Positions 44,417 through 55,092 of a DNA stretch of 64,000 bases are shown here, one piece after another; within the stretch, counting starts at the first letter, position 1; every line of letters begins with the position of its first letter. The stretch comes from DAOUJI01 sp965224415 (GTDB lineage: Bacteria > Chloroflexota > Dehalococcoidia > Lucifugimonadales > JAGWBF01): the NCBI GenBank assembly GCA_965224415.1, contig CBDCZB010000001.1:531879-595878 (forward strand), read 5' to 3'. Position numbers and translations under genes: made by a program. The notes under the pieces were generated by a model. The model had not been told where the DNA came from. It worked only from the letters and a program-made list of their open reading frames with translations, and ran no database searches.

Positions 44417-46006
44417 CTACCCGAAGATGTCTCGTTTCAGTTCGTCGTACACGACCATCCCGGGCTCGATGAGTGGAGCGAGGGTGTCCCGCATGAAGGT
44501 CTTGGCGTTGTTTCCGGGATTGGTAAGTTCCAGTAGGGATTTGCATGCGTTGTAAATGTCACCACTGGCCGGCTTTAGGTCGTCAGGAGCATCTCCAGTC
44601 CTCTGGCTGAGGATGCGCTGCTTTTCAGCTAAGAGGTCATCAGCCTTATCGGTCTTCCCTACTGAATCAGTCAGTGCCCGTAGGACTTCGTCGTCGAACA
44701 AGTAGGATTCCAGATTGCGTCCTGACAACACTCGGACGCCAAGACTCATCAACTCGGCTATTTCGTCAGGAGATGAGGAATCGCGGTCAACGAGCCTTAC
44801 GACTTGCGTACCTTGCGTCAACACACCAAGTGCATAGGCGATGCCTCGCCGATCACTAGCGACTTCGGAAGCACTGCCTCCAGGAATGAACTGGGTTTCT
44901 GGAAATTCATCCTGAAAGATACGCTCATAGCAACGAGCGTCGTGGGAGTAGTTCTGTCCGGCATTCCGATTCATCGGCTCGCCTTCGCAGATCACTACGC
45001 GCTCAGGGGTGAGCAGGGCTGCGAGGTCGTGAAGTGCCACTTCGTAAGCCCTCTGCCAGAACGCTCGATCGGGGACTGTCGGCTCAATCACTTGAGGTTG
45101 GTCGAAGTCGCGATCACCGAAATCGAGGAAGACGACTGTTCCGGGGTGTTGAGTTTCTATGTCCCGGGCACGACGCATCATACCTATAGAGTGAGTCGCC
45201 AGCATCAGTTGACAAGTCTCAGGGACTAGCTCATACAGCACAGACAGCAACTCCGCTTGAAGTCGGGCGTTCATGTGAGATTCAGGTTCGTCGATACAGA
45301 ACAACGTGTCGTCATAGGAGCGCTTTGCAATAGCAAGATCCAGGATTAGATCAAAAGCTGCCTTCTCTCCTCCCGACAGGTTCATGAAAGCAAATCCTGT
45401 GCTGGTGCCCTTAGAAAAATGAAAGGTTCCGTTTTCCAAGGGGTTCCCCAGACTGTTCAATGCTAGGTCTGGGAACAATCTGAGCAATGGCTCCCTCACT
45501 GCCCCGATACTCTTCTCTAAGTATTCATCGAATGTTGTTGGCCCGCCTTCGTATAGGTCGACTAGACCCTGACTGGCCAACCGTTGATAGTTCCTTCCAA
45601 CTGCTGCGTCGTTATCAATCATGCGGCCGAACGGCATTAGGTCCAACAGGTCTCCCTGTCTCTGAAGCCTGGTGATTCTGAATTCAGGATCGTTTCGGTA
45701 GGCCGACCTCACGTACAAGGACTTTTTTGTCGGATGGTACCCCGATTCATGAAGCTGAATTGTCGAGAGACTATTGTTCCAGCCCCCATGGTCAGGCCTG
45801 CCAGCTTTGGCATGGTAATCGGCTTCCCATGACGGGCTTCTTTGAGATGTCCATCGGTGCCAGGTGTGCAGCGCGTCAAAGAATGATGACTTACCAGAAC
45901 CATTGGGACCGGCAAGCATTATGAGGCGAACGGTTTCGGGGATGCCTTGGACAGTCAAGTCCGTGAAACGCTTGAAGTCCTTGATCGTGACGCTCTTGAT
46001 TCTCAT
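44417..46006 (-). CDS. AAA ATPase with C-terminal TOPRIM-like domain (OLD/PARIS-like)
   Basis: 529 aa. SMC-like AAA domain: FKRFTDLTVQG, Walker A AGPNGSGKSSFFDA, signature NLSGGEKAAFDLIL and Walker B LFCIDEPESHMN, with the ATHSIGMMR switch. After residue ~330 the pattern VVICEGEPMN and VVRLVDRDSSSPDE is TOPRIM-like (Glu, then D-x-D). Single-chain AAA_15 plus TOPRIM/DUF4435 occurs in OLD nucleases and fused PARIS proteins. It overlaps hsdS by 4 bp, so it is translated with the restriction genes. Confidence 0.8.
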   Translation of the reverse strand: MRIKSVTIKDFKRFTDLTVQGIPETVRLIMLAGPNGSGKSSFFDALHTWHRWTSQRSPSWEADYHAKAGRPDHGGWNNSLSTIQLHESGYHPTKKSLYVRSAYRNDPEFRITRLQRQGDLLDLMPFGRMIDNDAAVGRNYQRLASQGLVDLYEGGPTTFDEYLEKSIGAVREPLLRLFPDLALNSLGNPLENGTFHFSKGTSTGFAFMNLSGGEKAAFDLILDLAIAKRSYDDTLFCIDEPESHMNARLQAELLSVLYELVPETCQLMLATHSIGMMRRARDIETQHPGTVVFLDFGDRDFDQPQVIEPTVPDRAFWQRAYEVALHDLAALLTPERVVICEGEPMNRNAGQNYSHDARCYERIFQDEFPETQFIPGGSASEVASDRRGIAYALGVLTQGTQVVRLVDRDSSSPDEIAELMSLGVRVLSGRNLESYLFDDEVLRALTDSVGKTDKADDLLAEKQRILSQRTGDAPDDLKPASGDIYNACKSLLELTNPGNNAKTFMRDTLAPLIEPGMVVYDELKRDIFG

Positions 46007-47312
46007 ACCCTATTCCCTACTGACTCACCTGCCTCGGTGACTGCTGTAGTGTCGCCGAGCAACATTGCAATACCCAACTCCCCCACATGTATCTCCCCTA
46101 TCATCAGCTTGTGCAGCAGCGCCCTGAACAGCTCCTCCAGCACGGCGCGCTTCCTCTGATGCAGGTCTATTTTGCGGTCGATGGCGTCAAGGATAGTGAC
46201 GATCTCGCGTTGCTCGCCAAGAGTGGGGATCAAGACGGGAAATGCCTTAAGTTTCGTCGAGTTGATGGAGGCCAGATTCGTGGTCTTATGAGCCACCTTC
46301 AGAAAATATGCTTTCCCATAGTCACTCTGAGCTTCGTAGGTAAAGAAGTCCGGCAACAAGCGACTTCGATCCGTCCTCACTGCAAACACATGGTTTTGAT
46401 GGACACACGGCTTCAACTGAGCCTCCCATATGAATCCCCGACCGAGTTTGTCGAAGTCTCCTCCCTCAGTCATCAGGACATCGCCCCGTTGGAGACTATA
46501 GCGATCAAGCTCCGACCTCCGGATGGAAATAGTCTTTACTTCTGCCAGATCGAGATAGCCATCTTGCACATTGGCTACCCGTAGATACGGAACTTGGACA
46601 ACTTCCGCGCTACCAAACTTTCGTCCTTTTGCGGCACCTGTCTGGACGACGGCGCAATCTTCCAGCGGCACGACCTCCCACTCTTCAGGCACTGGCCCGA
46701 TCTCTGTCTCCTTCTGCGCCTCGCCACGCAGGCCGCGAGTGAACAGGATCCGCATCGCGGCACGCTTGAGTGCTTGCGCCCCACTGAGTAACTGGTCCTG
46801 CAGGCTGATCGAACGTCTGAGCATATCAAGGATATCGGCGATGGACGACTGCTCCTCTTGTGGTGGGAGCAAAACTTGGATTCGATTGATTTTGTCTCTA
46901 TTGAGAGTGTTCCCCTTGACCTGTCTGTCCTGAAGTTCCTCGTAATCGACCTGTGCAAGAAAGTACCCGAGATACCTCTGATCGATATCATTACGCGGAT
47001 ATATGGAGATTATTGCCTCATTGTGGCAGGCGTCGATGCCAAGCGTAGCGACCCGACCTATTGTGAGCTTGAAGCTCATGAGTAGCGTGCCTGCGGGTAC
47101 TATCTCTCGCCGAAAAACTTCCTCAAACGCTGTCTTAGTAATTCGCTCCTTCGTATGAGAGACTACACCGAATTGAGTCATGTCAGAGATTGATAACCAG
47201 GGCACACCATCATCAGTCCCCTTCCAATAGTCGGGGTTAGCGCGAGCGGGGGTACGGCCCGCCCTGTAATTGGCGACTTCAGGGAAGAGTCTGGTTGTCC
47301 ATCCTTCCGGTA

Positions 47313-47316
<4 letters not shown>
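46003..47316 (-). CDS. hsdS: Type I restriction enzyme specificity subunit S
   Basis: 437 aa with two target-recognition halves, each beginning with a typical 'IPEGWTTRLF' / 'VPEEWEVVPLEDC' segment and separated by a helix (ISLQDQLLSGAQALKRAAMR). It ends in the second spacer helix (RKRAVLEELFRALLHKLM). It overlaps hsdM by 4 bp and the AAA gene by 4 bp. Confidence 0.93.
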
Positions 47317-49163
<1,847 letters not shown>

Positions 49164-49179
49164 AAACGGTGTTTCCTAG

Positions 49180-49905
49180 TCAGTTAGAGAGCCACTGGGC
49201 GTACGCATGGACATCAATCATTGGCACCGTGCCGCTAAATTGAAGCTGCGAGATTAGCGTGAGCAGGAAGGCGGTCGCAGGCTTGCCACCTGAGTGTGTC
49301 TCGTATGCCTCGCTCCCTTCGTCAAACCTGAAGTATCCGTGGGCTGCAACGCAACCGAGGTCCAGATGGTCATCGCCCGTGCCGTCGCCAAGCGCTGTGA
49401 GCAAAGACTCGCCAAGGGCTGGCTTCCAATCGCTCTCAAGAGTCAACAGACCACCACATATGGGAATGAGTGGCTTGGGAGGATAGGTTCCTCCTGCGTG
49501 GGGAATCGGCAGGCTGGTCCGGTGAAGTCGACGCACGCTAGCTACCTTCTCGCGTGCGTACTCTACATGCGCTGCATTGAGCGTCTGCTTGGCCTCGAAC
49601 ACTGCGTACACACTTTCAGCAGGTATGATGGTCTGCTCTTCGTACCGGAAGATGAAGGGTGAGTACTGACGGTCGTATACGACCACGTCAATCTGGTCGC
49701 TGAATACACCTCTGCTATCCACCACATGAGCCTTGGCAGCTTGGTAGCGCTGAGGCAGGTACGTGCTGAGAAGGTCCAGCCACACGTTCTCGCTGGCATC
49801 TCCCTTGGTGCCAGGGTGCGCGAAACTCCGCCTAGCTGTCTCCAGGCGTCGCTGGATGTCGTCATGCAGTCCGGCGAGGAGTTGTTTCAACGACCACTCG
49901 CTCAT
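49180..49905 (-). CDS. DUF6602 protein, PD-(D/E)XK-like; candidate CBASS effector
   Basis: 241 aa from MSEWSLKQLL; the ATG overlaps the upstream ATPase stop (ATGA). The core is GDASENVWLDLLSTYLP, then SDQIDVVVYDRQYSP and AESVYAVFEAKQTLN. Glu, Asp and E-x-K in this order are the PD-(D/E)XK nuclease pattern; DUF6602 itself has no tested function that I know. As the fourth gene of the CD-NTase operon it holds the position of the effector in CBASS. Neither NucC nor Cap4 motifs are seen. Confidence 0.75.
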   Translation of the reverse strand: MSEWSLKQLLAGLHDDIQRRLETARRSFAHPGTKGDASENVWLDLLSTYLPQRYQAAKAHVVDSRGVFSDQIDVVVYDRQYSPFIFRYEEQTIIPAESVYAVFEAKQTLNAAHVEYAREKVASVRRLHRTSLPIPHAGGTYPPKPLIPICGGLLTLESDWKPALGESLLTALGDGTGDDHLDLGCVAAHGYFRFDEGSEAYETHSGGKPATAFLLTLISQLQFSGTVPMIDVHAYAQWLSN

Positions 49906-50840
49906 GGAGCACCATCCCGGAAGGGCGCTGTAGGAGTCATTGCTTGGGTGATCTTCAGGGCACGGTCCGCGTCTACTGGGCCGTCGGGATACGCATCGAG
50001 CACAATTGCGGGTAGAAGCCTCTGGGTGAGATCTGAGAATGTAAAGCCGTAGTCCCCATGCTGGCGTGGCCCGGTGGTATCGACCACAGCTGCGACCTGC
50101 GTCTGCGAAAACCCCAACTGGTGTAAGTGCGGCGCTAGTACGGCCGAGCGTTGCCCGCTGTCTGGTCGAGTGAATGTGAGGATGTCTGCTGCACGACGCT
50201 GTACTGCCGGGTCCAAAGCCCCGAGCCGGTTCGTGCACATGATCACGGCAGCCGGGAGCTTGCTGTTGGCAAGGCGGTCTACCCCTCGGATAAAGGCGTT
50301 CACACCTGCCCGGTCTTCATGATGCATCTGTGCCGCCTCACGCGATTGGGCGATGGCATCGGCTTCGTCTACTAGGAGAATGACTGCTCCACGTGAGGTT
50401 CCGCTAGTGTCCTTGCGTTTATGGGCTTCCTCCTGAACGTGATCGAAAGCAGCGGACAACAGTTGGGTCATCTCACCGACACGCCCCTGCCCACGAGTGG
50501 AGAGGCTCATGGGGAACAGCATGATGCTGACTTTCTCCCGACGAGCTACCTCGTCGCCAATGGTCTCCGCGAGCTCAGACTTCCCGGACCCGACGTCCCC
50601 AGCGAGCACAACGAGAGGAGGCCTTCGCAATACTGTGTCGAGCACTCCGCTGGCTCCAGGATGGTGCTCGCTTACCCAGGTTTCCAGCCCGGACGGGTTG
50701 ATGAGCAGTCCGAGCATCTTGGCCAAACGCGTCTTGTGATCGTCCAGCCCAACGAGGCGGTGCAGGCGCTCACGTGCTTCAACATCCGGGAGGGCGATAC
50801 GACGATCAAACAGTTCGTCGATGGCGGGCTGAGTCGTCAT
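49902..50840 (-). CDS. TRIP13/Pch2-like AAA+ ATPase (CBASS Cap6-like)
   Basis: 312 aa; started at MTTQPAIDELFDR (GGAG upstream, overlap ATGA with the HORMA gene). AAA+ motifs: Walker A AGDVGSGKSELAE, Walker B VILLVDEADAIAQS, sensor CTNRLGALDP and the RRAADIL arginine region. In type III CBASS this enzyme removes HORMA proteins from the CD-NTase and turns the alarm off. Gene order supports that role. Confidence 0.88.
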   Translation of the reverse strand: MTTQPAIDELFDRRIALPDVEARERLHRLVGLDDHKTRLAKMLGLLINPSGLETWVSEHHPGASGVLDTVLRRPPLVVLAGDVGSGKSELAETIGDEVARREKVSIMLFPMSLSTRGQGRVGEMTQLLSAAFDHVQEEAHKRKDTSGTSRGAVILLVDEADAIAQSREAAQMHHEDRAGVNAFIRGVDRLANSKLPAAVIMCTNRLGALDPAVQRRAADILTFTRPDSGQRSAVLAPHLHQLGFSQTQVAAVVDTTGPRQHGDYGFTFSDLTQRLLPAIVLDAYPDGPVDADRALKITQAMTPTAPFRDGAP

Positions 50841-51300
50841 CGGTAACTCCTCAAGCTGGCGCGTTCGAGGGCACGGCCACCCGACGAGTAGGTAAGGTCT
50901 GTGCTCCGGTAGCCGTTGATGCCGGGTTCTGCTCCCACAGTTCTTTGGAAGGGGAGCCTCCTGGCGAACTCCTCTTGCTGCTGCCACGTCAACTGGTTCC
51001 ACACAGAGTTGTATGTTAGGTAGCTGTAGAAGGACGCCCCGCTTGTCTGGGCACCGGGTCGAACCCGTCCGGGGTCATCATCGTTAGCAGTCACACCCTT
51101 TAGGTCTCTAGCTGTGTAGAACAGCGTCGGCTCGATCCAGGAGCCGTTCTGCCTAAAGCCATAGGCCACAGTATCAAGGAGTCCTTCCTTGAGGAACTCA
51201 ACGACCTCTACTTCAAAGGCGTCGATCCAATTGTCCGGCGGCTCGTCGTAGAACCTTTGCATCCGCTTGAGGTCGGTGGCGACCTTGGCCGCAATATGCC
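50837..51300 (-). pseudogene. Bacterial HORMA-domain protein (CBASS Cap7-like), 3' part
   Basis: Everything after the insertion: RHIAAKVATDLKRMQRFYD, FLKEGLLDTVAYGFRQNG, FYSYLTYNSVWNQL, LTYSSGGRALERASLRSYR. An internal ATG at 51262 gives a 141-aa open frame. Joined to the 5' part at CTAG the gene encodes 172 aa, normal for bacterial HORMA proteins. HORMA proteins bind peptides and activate the CD-NTase. Confidence 0.85.
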
Positions 51301-51315
51301 TAGTACTGAACCAAA

Positions 51316-51948
51316 TCAGGATTGGCAGGGATAGAGGCGATGGAGTTTGCGTCTGGCGTCTTGGGCAGTGAACCGCCAGTTAATGGTAGCTCCTATCGCG
51401 TTCCGCTCTGACACGCAGGCGCTGACGGCTCTTTCCAGGCTGTCCTCATCTCCGTTGCGTCCGCGCAGGCAGGCCCGGGCCAGCACGCTGAACTCGATCT
51501 CCGCCATATTCAGCCAGCTTCCGTGCTTGGGAGTGTGGTGCAACTCCAGCCGCTTGGCGATGCGCCGGGCCTCGGCCGCCGGGAAAGTCTCGTAAAGCGA
51601 GGCCATCCGATGCGTGTTCAGATTGTCGAGAACCAGCCGAATCACCGGGACATCGGGGTAGGCCTCATCCACCAGCCACCGCATCTGCTGAGCGAAGTCC
51701 TGCATGGTGCGTTGCCGGGTTATCGCCACGTGGCGCCAGCCCCGGCGAGGCTCACAGGTGAGGAACAGGTTGCGCGTCCCTCCCCGCTGGTATTCGTAGT
51801 CCTCACGCCTCGGCCTCCCAGGCTTTGCCGGCAGCGGTTCCCTCACGTCGGCCAGCAACTGGGTGGAGGTCTCGTCAAAGCAGACCACCGGCCTCTGCGG
51901 ATCGTAGGGCTCGGCGTAGAGATCCAGCACGTCCTCCATGGCCGCCAC
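51316..51948 (-). CDS. IS630 transposase orfB, copy 4
   Basis: 210 aa DDE catalytic part, identical to the other copies. Confidence 0.9.
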   Translation of the reverse strand: MAAMEDVLDLYAEPYDPQRPVVCFDETSTQLLADVREPLPAKPGRPRREDYEYQRGGTRNLFLTCEPRRGWRHVAITRQRTMQDFAQQMRWLVDEAYPDVPVIRLVLDNLNTHRMASLYETFPAAEARRIAKRLELHHTPKHGSWLNMAEIEFSVLARACLRGRNGDEDSLERAVSACVSERNAIGATINWRFTAQDARRKLHRLYPCQS

Positions 51949-51959
51949 GAACTCTCCAC

Positions 51960-52448
51960 CTACCTTGGGGATGCACCATTGTTTCTTGAGCCACGGCTTG
52001 AGCGTGTTTTTTTTAGCCGCAGGCGGACCGTCTCGGGAGATAAAGACTCCACCAATCCCAACTCCACCACCTTGCCCGCCAGGGCCCGCATGGTCCAGTG
52101 GTCATGACCGTCGGGCACCGGGCTGCAGGCCAAGGCTATCAGGTGGGCCTCCACCCTTTCATCCACCTTTCTGGGCCGGTTGACCTGGTTATGGTGCCTC
52201 AGCACCTCGTCCAGTCCTTCCTCGGCATACCGCCGCTTGGTGCGGAACACGGTCCGCTCCGACACGTCCAGTGCGGTGGCCACCTGGGGGGCGGTCCAGC
52301 CCTCATCTATCTTGATCAGGATGCGGGCCCGGGTAATCGCCTGTGCGGAACTCCTCCCAGCCCTGATCATCTTCCTGAGCCGTCCCTTTTCCTGTGTTGC
52401 CAGCCGGACTCCGTACTTCTCCTGCACCATGACCACCTCACATCCCAC
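51960..52448 (-). CDS. IS630 transposase orfA, copy 4
   Basis: 162 aa, identical to the other copies; ends after the A8 slippery run. Confidence 0.9.
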   Translation of the reverse strand: MGCEVVMVQEKYGVRLATQEKGRLRKMIRAGRSSAQAITRARILIKIDEGWTAPQVATALDVSERTVFRTKRRYAEEGLDEVLRHHNQVNRPRKVDERVEAHLIALACSPVPDGHDHWTMRALAGKVVELGLVESLSPETVRLRLKKTRSSRGSRNNGASPR

Positions 52449-52579
52449 AACCCTTCGTCTATCCCCAAGGTAGCATCCTGTCTGGGCTCACGTACTAACT
52501 GACAATGCCAGATTGGCCGAATACTAGCGTGCGTCCGAGTGAAGCTTATTGTGTCGGTAACTGTATAGCTGTAACTCAT
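52367..52579 (-). pseudogene. Bacterial HORMA-domain protein, 5' part
   Basis: ATG at 52579, 7 bp after the CD-NTase stop and behind GAGGAGG. It encodes MSYSYTVTDTISFTRTHA before the IS is entered at 52524; the rest to the stop at 52367 is IS-derived. The start 'SYSYTVTDTISFTRTHA' is the conserved N-terminus of bacterial HORMA proteins. Confidence 0.85.
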
Positions 52580-52586
52580 ACCCTCC

Positions 52587-53552
52587 TCACACTTGAAACG
52601 AAGAGCCAAACACCCTTCGCCAATAGTAGACAGTCTCTTGCTTGGTCGGTGCAGCGAGGGCCGCGTCTATGGCATCGCCAGCGTCAAGGGCTGCCTCAAC
52701 TATTGCGTCAGCTTGCGTGGCTGTGTAAAGGCTGGCGACATTGTTCTTCTCATTCACCGGGTCGATGATCTGCACCGGATCGGAGAACTGTCCGACCGCC
52801 GATGCCCGGTAATAGTCGGCGAATATGACCTTCTTCCGCATGTCAGTGTGGGCGACGTACGTGAAGAAGTGCTGAAGTGCTTCAGGGTAGTCGGAAAAGC
52901 CGAGCCCCTTATCACAAAAATGTGAAAGGATCATCTCTATCATGAAGGACTTGAATCGAAATCCCGGCGACTCGTCCTTCACCCTACCAGCCCAGAACTT
53001 CACCAAGCGTACGACCTGCGCGAAATGCTGCTCCTGTGCCTTTTTGCGCTTGCCTATGAACTCGAGGTGAAGCGGGATACTGGTTTCCAGGAAAGAGCCA
53101 TCGTCTTGACTGACGAGCTTCCCGTACCACTGTGGGTCCCCATCGTAGAGTATCGGCACTACGTCAACGTCGAGTCCCGTTCCTCGGAAGGAGACCGTGA
53201 CGCTGTAAGTCTGGGGTGCTACCTGGTTCGGACTGAAGTTGGGGAATGCCTTGCGGAGGCGCTCGGCTAAGTAATTGAGGAGATTAGCTACGTCCTGGGG
53301 AGTGTCAGCACCGCTGATGTAGCAGGCAAGGTCGATATCGTTCAGGGAGCGCAGCGCCGTACCCTTCGCAAGACTACCTGATAGCAACATCTTCTTGAGC
53401 GTAAAGTCGGGGTTCTCACTCAGATATCCGTCGAGCTTCTCTCGAAGGCGGCGAGCCTGGGCCCGATATTCACTCGCCTTGTCCCTTGGAAGGTTTACCC
53501 TGTCTTGGGCGAACCTCGCGATGTCGCCATGATCAACATGTTGTCGTGTCAT
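52587..53552 (-). CDS. CD-NTase (cGAS/DncV-like nucleotidyltransferase), CBASS sensor-synthase
   Basis: 321 aa. Polymerase-beta-like core with LLSGSLAKGTALRSLNDID (GS and D-x-D) and the third Asp in GTGLDVDVVPIL; the helical OAS1-like C-terminal half (FAQVVRLVKFWAGRV, SFMIEMILSHF) is intact. It would make a cyclic oligonucleotide that activates the effector. Its place before HORMA and TRIP13-like genes suits the CdnC type that makes cyclic trinucleotides; the product is inference. Confidence 0.9.
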   Translation of the reverse strand: MTRQHVDHGDIARFAQDRVNLPRDKASEYRAQARRLREKLDGYLSENPDFTLKKMLLSGSLAKGTALRSLNDIDLACYISGADTPQDVANLLNYLAERLRKAFPNFSPNQVAPQTYSVTVSFRGTGLDVDVVPILYDGDPQWYGKLVSQDDGSFLETSIPLHLEFIGKRKKAQEQHFAQVVRLVKFWAGRVKDESPGFRFKSFMIEMILSHFCDKGLGFSDYPEALQHFFTYVAHTDMRKKVIFADYYRASAVGQFSDPVQIIDPVNEKNNVASLYTATQADAIVEAALDAGDAIDAALAAPTKQETVYYWRRVFGSSFQV

Positions 53553-53557
53553 GATCT

Positions 53558-53770
53558 TTACCTTGCACCGTCACGGAAGTCTTCGGCAGCAAGGGTGGCG
53601 ATGGACCTGGTGCCACCGCTCACCCAGCGATTCGCCGTCCTGAAGGACACGCCAATCAACTCGACAAGCTGCTCCCGCGTCTGGTCGGCCGTGCCCGAAT
53701 AGCTTGTAGAGTAGGGGAGAAAAGGCCGCTGGTATGCTATATATGCCATGTATGCAGTATAGCATACCAA
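53558..53770 (-). CDS. Short HTH (XRE-like) reading frame before the CD-NTase gene
   Basis: 70 aa at most. The C-terminal half (TREQLVELIGVSFRTANRW, SGGTR) is like the XRE domain of HsdM in this operon (TQEQLADRLGVSFATVNRW). The first helix is missing, so it is either a remnant or a minimal regulator. Its stop is 5 bp before the CD-NTase start. The correct start within the frame is unclear. Confidence 0.5.
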   Translation of the reverse strand: MVCYTAYMAYIAYQRPFLPYSTSYSGTADQTREQLVELIGVSFRTANRWVSGGTRSIATLAAEDFRDGAR

Positions 53771-53777
53771 GGGTCAA
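53731..53777 (-). promoter_or_regulatory. Operator-like inverted repeat with -35 of the CBASS operon
   Basis: Perfect 11-bp arms GGTATGCTATA (53731-53741) and TATAGCATACC (53758-53768) flank 16 bp. On the minus strand TTGACC (53772-53777) lies just outside as a -35-like box. The arrangement suits repression at a promoter. Confidence 0.55.
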
Positions 53778-53829
53778 TAGAAAATCGCTCTGCGCGGTCA
53801 GGATATGGCGGCGTAGATCGGAGCCGGGC

Positions 53830-54203
53830 GCAAGGCCCTCCACCCTGCCTGTGGCCGCCGCCGCGATAGCCCGCTACCATAAGGATGCGATCTTGACGTG
53901 CCTGTCCATCACGGCGTTGCCCGGACCGCGCTGGACGACCGGGCGCAGAATGATGCTCCCGGTCCGAGCCGGGTGCTCCCGCTAGACCGGGACTGCTATT
54001 TCGCCATACGGAAGACGGCGCACGAGCCGCGTCCGAGTAGGGGCGGCCAGCGGGAGTGCGCTGCCAGCGCCCGTAACCGGGGAGCGGTGGACATTGCCAT
54101 GATGGGCCTGATGCGGAACGTCAGGCTGCGGGTGAGCGAGGCTGCCGCCCTGATTTGGGGAGAGGTCCGGCACCTGCGCGGCGGCTCCCGCCTGGTGCGT
54201 GTC
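53830..54203 (+). pseudogene. Tyrosine recombinase (phage-type integrase) fragment
   Basis: Two frames joined by a shift near 53885: VAAAAIARYHKDA, then PVHHGVARTALDD, FAIRKTAHEPRPSRGG, RGAVDIAMMGLMRNVRLRVS and EAAALIWGEV. The last is the arginine-containing start of the catalytic domain (R...SEAAALTW). The C-terminal His/Arg/Tyr part is missing. Confidence 0.7.
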
Positions 54204-54225
54204 GGTGGCCCTGCGGAAATTCGAA

Positions 54226-54468
54226 TCCGCGTCCGTAGAGTCCCCTAAGGACGCTCGCCCTGGAGGCGGAAACGGGAGGCTGAGCCAGTCAGCGCGGGTG
54301 GTGCTCCCTAGTCTTGGGGGCGTGTCCTTGAGGGTGCGGTATTAGAGATTGAACGCCGTCTGTCTTGATGTTGTTGATCAACCGTTGCTCCCCAACAAAG
54401 ACAGAGACCGCCTCAGGGGCGGTCTCGACCCTACCAGCGAAGCGATAGGGGTGGTAGACCAACGGTAC
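54226..54468. repeat. Structured repeat B, copy 2 (~243 bp)
   Basis: Homologous to 36070-36314. GC hairpin GAGACCGCC-TCAGG-GGCGGTCTC (54404-54426) is kept with a different pairing register from copy 1. It directly follows the integrase fragment. Confidence 0.7.
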
Positions 54469-55092
54469 CCAAAGCATCGGCGTATGTCAACTCAGAGAGA
54501 TCGAGCCGGTCGCCAACTACCAGAGCGCAACCGACTCATAAGTCGATATCCCGTCAGAGACTTCACTATGGGGGACATAGGAATCTCGATCCTACCTCCA
54601 CGACGATCTCCCTCCCGTCGGATACCCGAACTGGCTGAAACTGAACAGCACAGACTGATTCGTTGACGGTCCATCAATCTCCGTGAGGCAGGGCACCCAT
54701 TCACGCGCCTCCCCACACGGGGGGCACACATGGACCCCCTTATAGGGTACAAATGCTGTACAAACTCTAGGACGCTGGTCTCAGAGTACCTCAGCACGAA
54801 AGGCTGCTGTGGGATAGGGTTCACCCACTGGACAAAATCAAGAACCTCATTTGACGGACTCAATCGACACGGAAAACTGAGGTACGCGTGGGCGGTCGAT
54901 TTGGGTCCATTCAAGCCAGGTCGGTAAAGCGGACTCACCAATGAGTGTGTCACGTCGTTCCCGCGTACCCGAACGTATCACCAGGCCCGATGAACGGTTC
55001 GATTCTTCTTCACGGGGCCTAAGTTGACGGTAGGCAGAACCATCTTTGAGATGCAGCTGGCCCTGTGAGTCTGCCCCCTCCCTCAAGTCATA
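54469..55092. repeat. Gene-free stretch with repeat A (54831-54922)
   Basis: No supported gene. Repeat A reads TTTGACGGACTCAATCGACA, then GAGGTACGCGTGGGCGGTCG; it matches 35813-35905 best. The remainder shows nothing I recognise. Confidence 0.55.

Larger units (their letters stand above)
51303..52524 (-). mobile_element. IS630-family insertion sequence, copy 4 (1,222 bp), in the HORMA gene
   Basis: Bounded by TA at 51301-51302 and 52525-52526 in a CTAG target. Same strand as the CBASS genes. Same length and proteins as the other copies. Confidence 0.95.

Noticed and set aside
49180..49905. Calling the DUF6602 protein NucC
   Set aside because: It does not show the NucC sequence pattern; only a generic PD-(D/E)XK order is visible.
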